Shown: one piece after another, positions 12,169 to 15,814 of the stretch
How positions within the stretch are numbered: position 1 is the first letter of the stretch
Layout: every line of letters begins with the position of its first letter
Assembly (NCBI GenBank): GCA_024277515.1
Contig: JAJRVB010000223.1
Coordinates: forward strand, 1 to 15,814
Reading direction: 5' to 3'
From: Nitrospirota bacterium
GTDB lineage: Bacteria; Nitrospirota; Thermodesulfovibrionia; UBA6902
DNA: 15,814 nucleotides
Position numbers and translations under genes: made by a program
The notes under the pieces: model-generated
What the model saw: the letters and a program-made list of their open reading frames with translations, nothing else
The model's database searches: none
What the model was told of the DNA's origin: nothing

Positions 12169-12241
12169 GGATTCAAGGGGTCAAGGGGCCGCGGGGTCAG
12201 GTGAGTTTTAAAACACTTGAATCCTTGAATCCTCGAACCCT
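12169..12241. repeat. 8-bp word-repeat island with inverted arms before the HndC-like gene
   Basis: GGATTCAA and GGGGTCAA words run from 12169, and after an A/T spacer the reverse-orientation word CTTGAATC is repeated at 12216 and 12224. Left arm 12169-12185 is complementary to 12216-12232 at 15 of 17 positions, giving a long imperfect hairpin. This is the same family as 331-413. It lies between the HndB-like stop and an AGGAG ribosome-binding site, so the transcript can continue. Confidence 0.75.
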
Positions 12242-12260
12242 GTTCATTTAGGAGAAATAC

Positions 12261-14111
12261 ATGGAAAAATATCTCGCCAATTTATTGATGTGCGCAGGGA
12301 CGGGCTGTGTGGCTACCGGCACACCAAAGGTAGTTGCAGCCCTCAAGGCGGAGCTCGAAAAGCATGGGCTTTCCGATGAGATAAAGGTCGTCCTCACAGG
12401 CTGCAACGGTTTCTGCGCCGAAGGTCCTGTCATGCTCGTCTACCCTGAAGAAATATTTTATCAGAAACTGACCGTTGAGGAAATACCCAAACTCGTTGAA
12501 GAACACTTCCTCAAGGGCCGGCCCTATGAAAAGCTGATGTTCAAGGACATCGAAAAGAAACATGCCATCCCCGTAATGAATGATATCCCCTTCTTTAAAT
12601 ATCAGGTGCTCAGGGTCCTCAGAAACAAGGGAATGATCGACCCGGAAAGCCTTGAAGAATATATAGCGCGGGACGGATACATGGCCGCTGCACAGGCGGT
12701 AAATGAAATGACACCCGAGGACATAATAAAGGTAATGAAAGACTCCGGCCTGAGGGGCCGCGGAGGCGCGGGATTCCCGACAGGTCTGAAATGGGAATTC
12801 GCCTCAAAGTCCCAGGCTGACCAGAAATATATGCTCTGCAACGGTGACGAAGGTGATCCCGGCGCATTTATGGACAGGTCCGTCATGGAGGCAGACCCGC
12901 ATTCCGTTATTGAGGGAATGATCATCGGGGCCAGGGCCATCGGCGCCAGCAAGGGCGTCATTTATGTCAGGGCCGAATACCCGCTTGCAGTTGAACGCCT
13001 CCAGATGGCCATAGACATATGCCTTGAGTCAGGACTGCTCGGAGAAAATATACTCGGCAGTGACTTTTCATTTGATCTTGAAATATATCTTGGCGCGGGC
13101 GCCTTTGTCTGCGGTGAAGAAACCGCTCTCATGCGCTCCATAGAGGGACAGCGCGGCATGCCGAGGCCGAGACCGCCATTCCCCGCGCATAAAGGCTTAT
13201 GGGACAAACCATCCGTTCTGAACAATGTTGAATCACTGGCGCAGGTGGCCCCGATCATCCTGAACGGGGCGGAGTGGTACCGTACACTGGGCACAGAGAA
13301 GAGCCCGGGATCCAAGGTCTTTGCCCTCACCGGTGACATCAGAAATGTCGGCCTTGTTGAGGTGCCCATGGGTATCCCTCTCAAAACCATAATCTACGAC
13401 ATAGGCGGCGGGATCGCAAAGAAAAAGAAAAAATTCAAGGCGGTCCAGCTGGGAGGCCCTTCAGGCGGATGCATCCCGGAGGAACTGATCAACATACCGG
13501 TTACATATGAAGATATAACCAGGACCGGCGCTATAGTGGGTTCAGGCGGCATGGTGGTCATGGATGAGGATACATGCATGGTAAGCACTTCAAAGTTCTT
13601 TCTCGAATTTACAGCTGATGAATCCTGCGGTAAGTGTACGCCCTGCAGGGTCGGGACCAGGGTAATGCTCGACATGCTTACTGACATCACGGAAGGACGC
13701 GGCCGGGAGGGAGATATTGAGACACTCCAGGACCTGAGCAAGGACATAATCGCAACATCCCTGTGCGGCCTCGGACAGACCGCCCCCAACCCGGTCCTGA
13801 CAACCATACGGTATTTCAGACATGAATACGAGTCCCACATAAGAGATCACTGGTGCCAGGCCGGGATATGCAGCGACCTCTGTTCATTCCACATACTGGA
13901 CGACAAGTGCAAAGGGTGCGGTCTCTGCCTGAGAGGTTGTCCTTCAAACGCCGTAGTGGGTGAAAAGAAAAAACCTCACCGGATAATACAGGAACTCTGC
14001 CTGCAGTGCAGATCATGTTATGACGCATGCAAATTCGGGGCGATAGAAATCAAGCCTTCCCTGAAAAAAGAGCCCGAACCGGCGCTAAAGGATGAGGGGG
14101 TAACACAATGA
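12261..14111 (+). CDS. HndC/HydB-type NADH-binding flavoprotein (NuoF with extra ferredoxin domains)
   Basis: This 616-residue NAD(P)H-oxidising subunit has three parts. An N-terminal thioredoxin-like [2Fe-2S] domain carries Cys11, Cys16, Cys48 and Cys52. A central NuoF core carries GLRGRGGAGFPTGLKW at 163-178, CNGDEGDPGAFMDR, FVCGEETALMRSIEG, and [4Fe-4S] ligands Cys456, Cys459, Cys462 and Cys502. A C-terminal two-cluster ferredoxin has ligands 550/553/556/560 and 580/583/586/590. An extra Cys trio (532, 537, 541) bridges core and ferredoxin, possibly a metal site. This layout matches HndC and HydB of multimeric, often electron-bifurcating, enzymes and differs from the short complex I NuoF at 461-1717. 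AGGAG lies 6 nt before the ATG; the stop overlaps the next ATG (ATGA). Whether it bifurcates cannot be told from sequence. Confidence 0.95.
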   Translation: MEKYLANLLMCAGTGCVATGTPKVVAALKAELEKHGLSDEIKVVLTGCNGFCAEGPVMLVYPEEIFYQKLTVEEIPKLVEEHFLKGRPYEKLMFKDIEKKHAIPVMNDIPFFKYQVLRVLRNKGMIDPESLEEYIARDGYMAAAQAVNEMTPEDIIKVMKDSGLRGRGGAGFPTGLKWEFASKSQADQKYMLCNGDEGDPGAFMDRSVMEADPHSVIEGMIIGARAIGASKGVIYVRAEYPLAVERLQMAIDICLESGLLGENILGSDFSFDLEIYLGAGAFVCGEETALMRSIEGQRGMPRPRPPFPAHKGLWDKPSVLNNVESLAQVAPIILNGAEWYRTLGTEKSPGSKVFALTGDIRNVGLVEVPMGIPLKTIIYDIGGGIAKKKKKFKAVQLGGPSGGCIPEELINIPVTYEDITRTGAIVGSGGMVVMDEDTCMVSTSKFFLEFTADESCGKCTPCRVGTRVMLDMLTDITEGRGREGDIETLQDLSKDIIATSLCGLGQTAPNPVLTTIRYFRHEYESHIRDHWCQAGICSDLCSFHILDDKCKGCGLCLRGCPSNAVVGEKKKPHRIIQELCLQCRSCYDACKFGAIEIKPSLKKEPEPALKDEGVTQ

Positions 14112-15814
14112 TAAAGTTCAAGATCAATGAAAAAGCCGTTACTGCGGAGCCCGGCGACACGATCCTCGACGCTGCGCGTAAATTTGACATATACATACCA
14201 AACCTCTGTGCCGACAAGAGGCTGCGGCCATACGGCGGATGCAGGCTCTGTCTGGTTGAGGTCAAGGACCAGCCCCGGCTGTTTGCCGCATGTTCCGCCC
14301 CGGCGCAGGAAGGGATGGAGGTCATCACCGACACACCCAAACTCCGCAAGCTTCGCCAGACAGTAATTGAACTGCTCCTTGTCCATCATCCACTCGACTG
14401 TCCCGAGTGCGACAAGGCAGGTGAGTGCGACCTTCAGGACCTGGCGTATGAATACGGCAAACCTGAGGCACGGTTTATCAGACACAGGAAAGAGGCATCA
14501 TCCGATATCAGGGGCCCGTTGATTGAGCTTACCTCCAGACGGTGCATACTATGCGGCAAATGTGTAAGGATATGCGCCGAGCACCAGGGGAGGGCCGCCC
14601 TCGGTCTGATCGGGAGGGGCTTCCCCACGGTTGTGCAGCCCGCTTTCGGTGAGATACTGGAATGCGATTACTGCGGTCAATGCCTTGATGTATGCCCGAC
14701 CGGGGCGATCCTGAGTAAACCGTACAAGTTCACGGCCCGCTCATGGTTTATCGAGGAGCATGACACAACCTGTCCTTTCTGCGGTGTGGGATGCACACTT
14801 ACCCTCGGGATGAGAGAAGGCAGGATCCTGAGGGCAAGGGGGAAGGAAGGGGTCGGCGTGAGTGACGGCAACCTGTGCGGAAGGGGCAGGTTCGGCATTG
14901 ATTACATTTATAATGACAAACGGCTCACAGCGCCCATGATAAAAGAAGACGGCGAATTCAGGGAGGTATCATGGGAAGATGCCCTCACCCATGTTTCCGG
15001 GAAGTTTAAGGACATCCTGAAGACGGCACAGCCTGAAGCAATCGGGGCGATCGGTTCCCCCCGCTGCACAAATGAAGACAATTACATCCTGCAGAAGTTC
15101 ATGAGAAAGATCATCGGAACAAATAATATTGATTCATCCGCCGCGTTTGGATACGGGAAAGTACAGAAGGCGTGGGACGGGGCCTTTGGTCAGAAAAACC
15201 ATCCCATAGATATAGAATCTCCCCTCGGGAAAGAGGTCATCCTGATTCTGGAGTCGGATCTTTCCGTTACGCACCCGGTTATGGGGCTTAATTTACTCCG
15301 GGCCAGGCGGGAGGGGTCACAGATGATCGTTGCGGATTCGCGGGAATCAAAATTAACAAGACATAGTTCCCGGTGGCTCAACATAAAAGACGGTACGAGT
15401 ATTGCGCTGGTAAATGCGCTGATGAAAGTAATTATTGATAAAGGCCTCTTTAACAGGGAGGCCGTATCCAGAATCACCGATTTTGCAGCGCTCGAAAGGT
15501 CGCTTGAAAATTATACTCCGGACAAGGTTTCGTTGATCACAGGCATCCCTGAAGAAGAGATCATATCCACGGCTGAGACGCTTGCAAATGCCAAAAGCAG
15601 ATTGATCTCCCTGTCTGTCAGTATGACCGAGAACACCAAGGGAGTGGACACGGTCCGTGCTGCCGCCAACCTTGTGAACCTCCTCGGCGATGAACCCTCC
15701 GCCCTCCAGATCCCCGCGGAATATTCAAACACATACGGCCATTACCAGATGGGCATACGGCCTCTGGAAGAACCCTCGGACAAGGGGATTCTCGAAATGC
15801 TGTACAATGACGAT
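14108..15814 (+). CDS. NuoG/formate-dehydrogenase-like molybdopterin-fold subunit lacking the catalytic Cys/Sec (3' end outside window)
   Basis: 569 codons are visible and the frame is open to the edge. Seen: plant-type [2Fe-2S] domain (Cys34, 45, 48, 62); His94/Cys98/Cys101/Cys107 [4Fe-4S] site; two [4Fe-4S] sets (Cys146/149/152/156 and 186/189/192/196); then the molybdopterin-enzyme [4Fe-4S] motif CPFCGVGC (222-229) with Cys257, and the start of the molybdopterin-binding fold with TNNIDSSAAFGYGK and VADSRESKL. In formate dehydrogenases TNN-x-D is followed by CAR-x-[Cys/Sec]-His; here that region reads SSAAFGYG, with Gly348-Tyr349 at those positions. Formate oxidation is therefore unlikely. 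It probably acts as a NuoG-like relay or scaffold partner of the HndC-type protein, with which it overlaps by ATGA. Whether it still binds a cofactor is open. Confidence 0.92.
   Translation, partial: MIKFKINEKAVTAEPGDTILDAARKFDIYIPNLCADKRLRPYGGCRLCLVEVKDQPRLFAACSAPAQEGMEVITDTPKLRKLRQTVIELLLVHHPLDCPECDKAGECDLQDLAYEYGKPEARFIRHRKEASSDIRGPLIELTSRRCILCGKCVRICAEHQGRAALGLIGRGFPTVVQPAFGEILECDYCGQCLDVCPTGAILSKPYKFTARSWFIEEHDTTCPFCGVGCTLTLGMREGRILRARGKEGVGVSDGNLCGRGRFGIDYIYNDKRLTAPMIKEDGEFREVSWEDALTHVSGKFKDILKTAQPEAIGAIGSPRCTNEDNYILQKFMRKIIGTNNIDSSAAFGYGKVQKAWDGAFGQKNHPIDIESPLGKEVILILESDLSVTHPVMGLNLLRARREGSQMIVADSRESKLTRHSSRWLNIKDGTSIALVNALMKVIIDKGLFNREAVSRITDFAALERSLENYTPDKVSLITGIPEEEIISTAETLANAKSRLISLSVSMTENTKGVDTVRAAANLVNLLGDEPSALQIPAEYSNTYGHYQMGIRPLEEPSDKGILEMLYNDD

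Noticed and set aside
15130..15165. Active formate dehydrogenase with Cys or Sec
   Set aside because: The segment reads SSAAFGYG with no Cys and no TGA at the catalytic position, so the formate-dehydrogenase call is not supported.

Overview
The window holds two divergently transcribed gene blocks, tightly packed, about half G+C, with no RNA gene, insertion sequence or CRISPR array. I infer an anaerobic or facultatively anaerobic, membrane-respiring bacterium. A Thermodesulfovibrio-like Nitrospirota or a sulfate-reducer/syntroph of the former Deltaproteobacteria would fit the gene content, but nothing here fixes the taxonomy.

Minus strand, 1-4981: the peripheral-arm genes of complex I in canonical order nuoA-B-C-D-E-F-G, with nuoG cut by the window edge. 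All look normal except nuoB. Its frame carries one in-frame TGA (4443-4445) exactly at the first Cys of the tandem Cys-Cys that ligates cluster N2. Within 40 nt downstream lies a perfect 7-bp stem with a 5-nt G-rich loop (4408-4426), placed where a bacterial SECIS would be. The gene is otherwise intact through to its stop, which overlaps nuoC. The most exciting reading is a selenocysteine-containing NuoB, with Sec as a ligand of the terminal Fe-S cluster next to the quinone site. The main alternative is a point nonsense mutation or base-call error.

Plus strand, 5240-15814: a signalling-plus-redox cluster. It opens with a membrane histidine kinase carrying c-type-heme-like motifs and a stand-alone receiver. 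Next come two small DRTGG-like proteins flanking an RsbW-like ATPase, a PHP-domain protein and a second GHKL ATPase. Then come a receiver fused to a GcvH-like domain that has lost its lipoyl-lysine, and a receiver fused to a complete NuoE [2Fe-2S] domain. The block ends with an HndB-like [2Fe-2S] protein, an HndC/NuoF-type flavoprotein and an NuoG/formate-dehydrogenase-like molybdopterin-fold subunit, which runs off the right edge and lacks the catalytic Cys/Sec-His. From memory, similar DRTGG/ATPase/PHP sets accompany HydABC-type bifurcating hydrogenases in anaerobes. Here the hydrogenase subunit is replaced, at least inside the window, by the molybdopterin-type protein. The likely product is a soluble NAD(P)H-linked multi-subunit electron-transfer complex with its own redox signalling.

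Both blocks start from the 258-bp divergent region 4982-5239. Each first gene has a sigma70-like promoter whose -10 box ends only 8-9 nt before the ATG, suggesting leaderless mRNAs. Six intergenic gaps contain islands of degenerate 7- or 8-bp tandem words, often with an inverted arm; they are listed separately.
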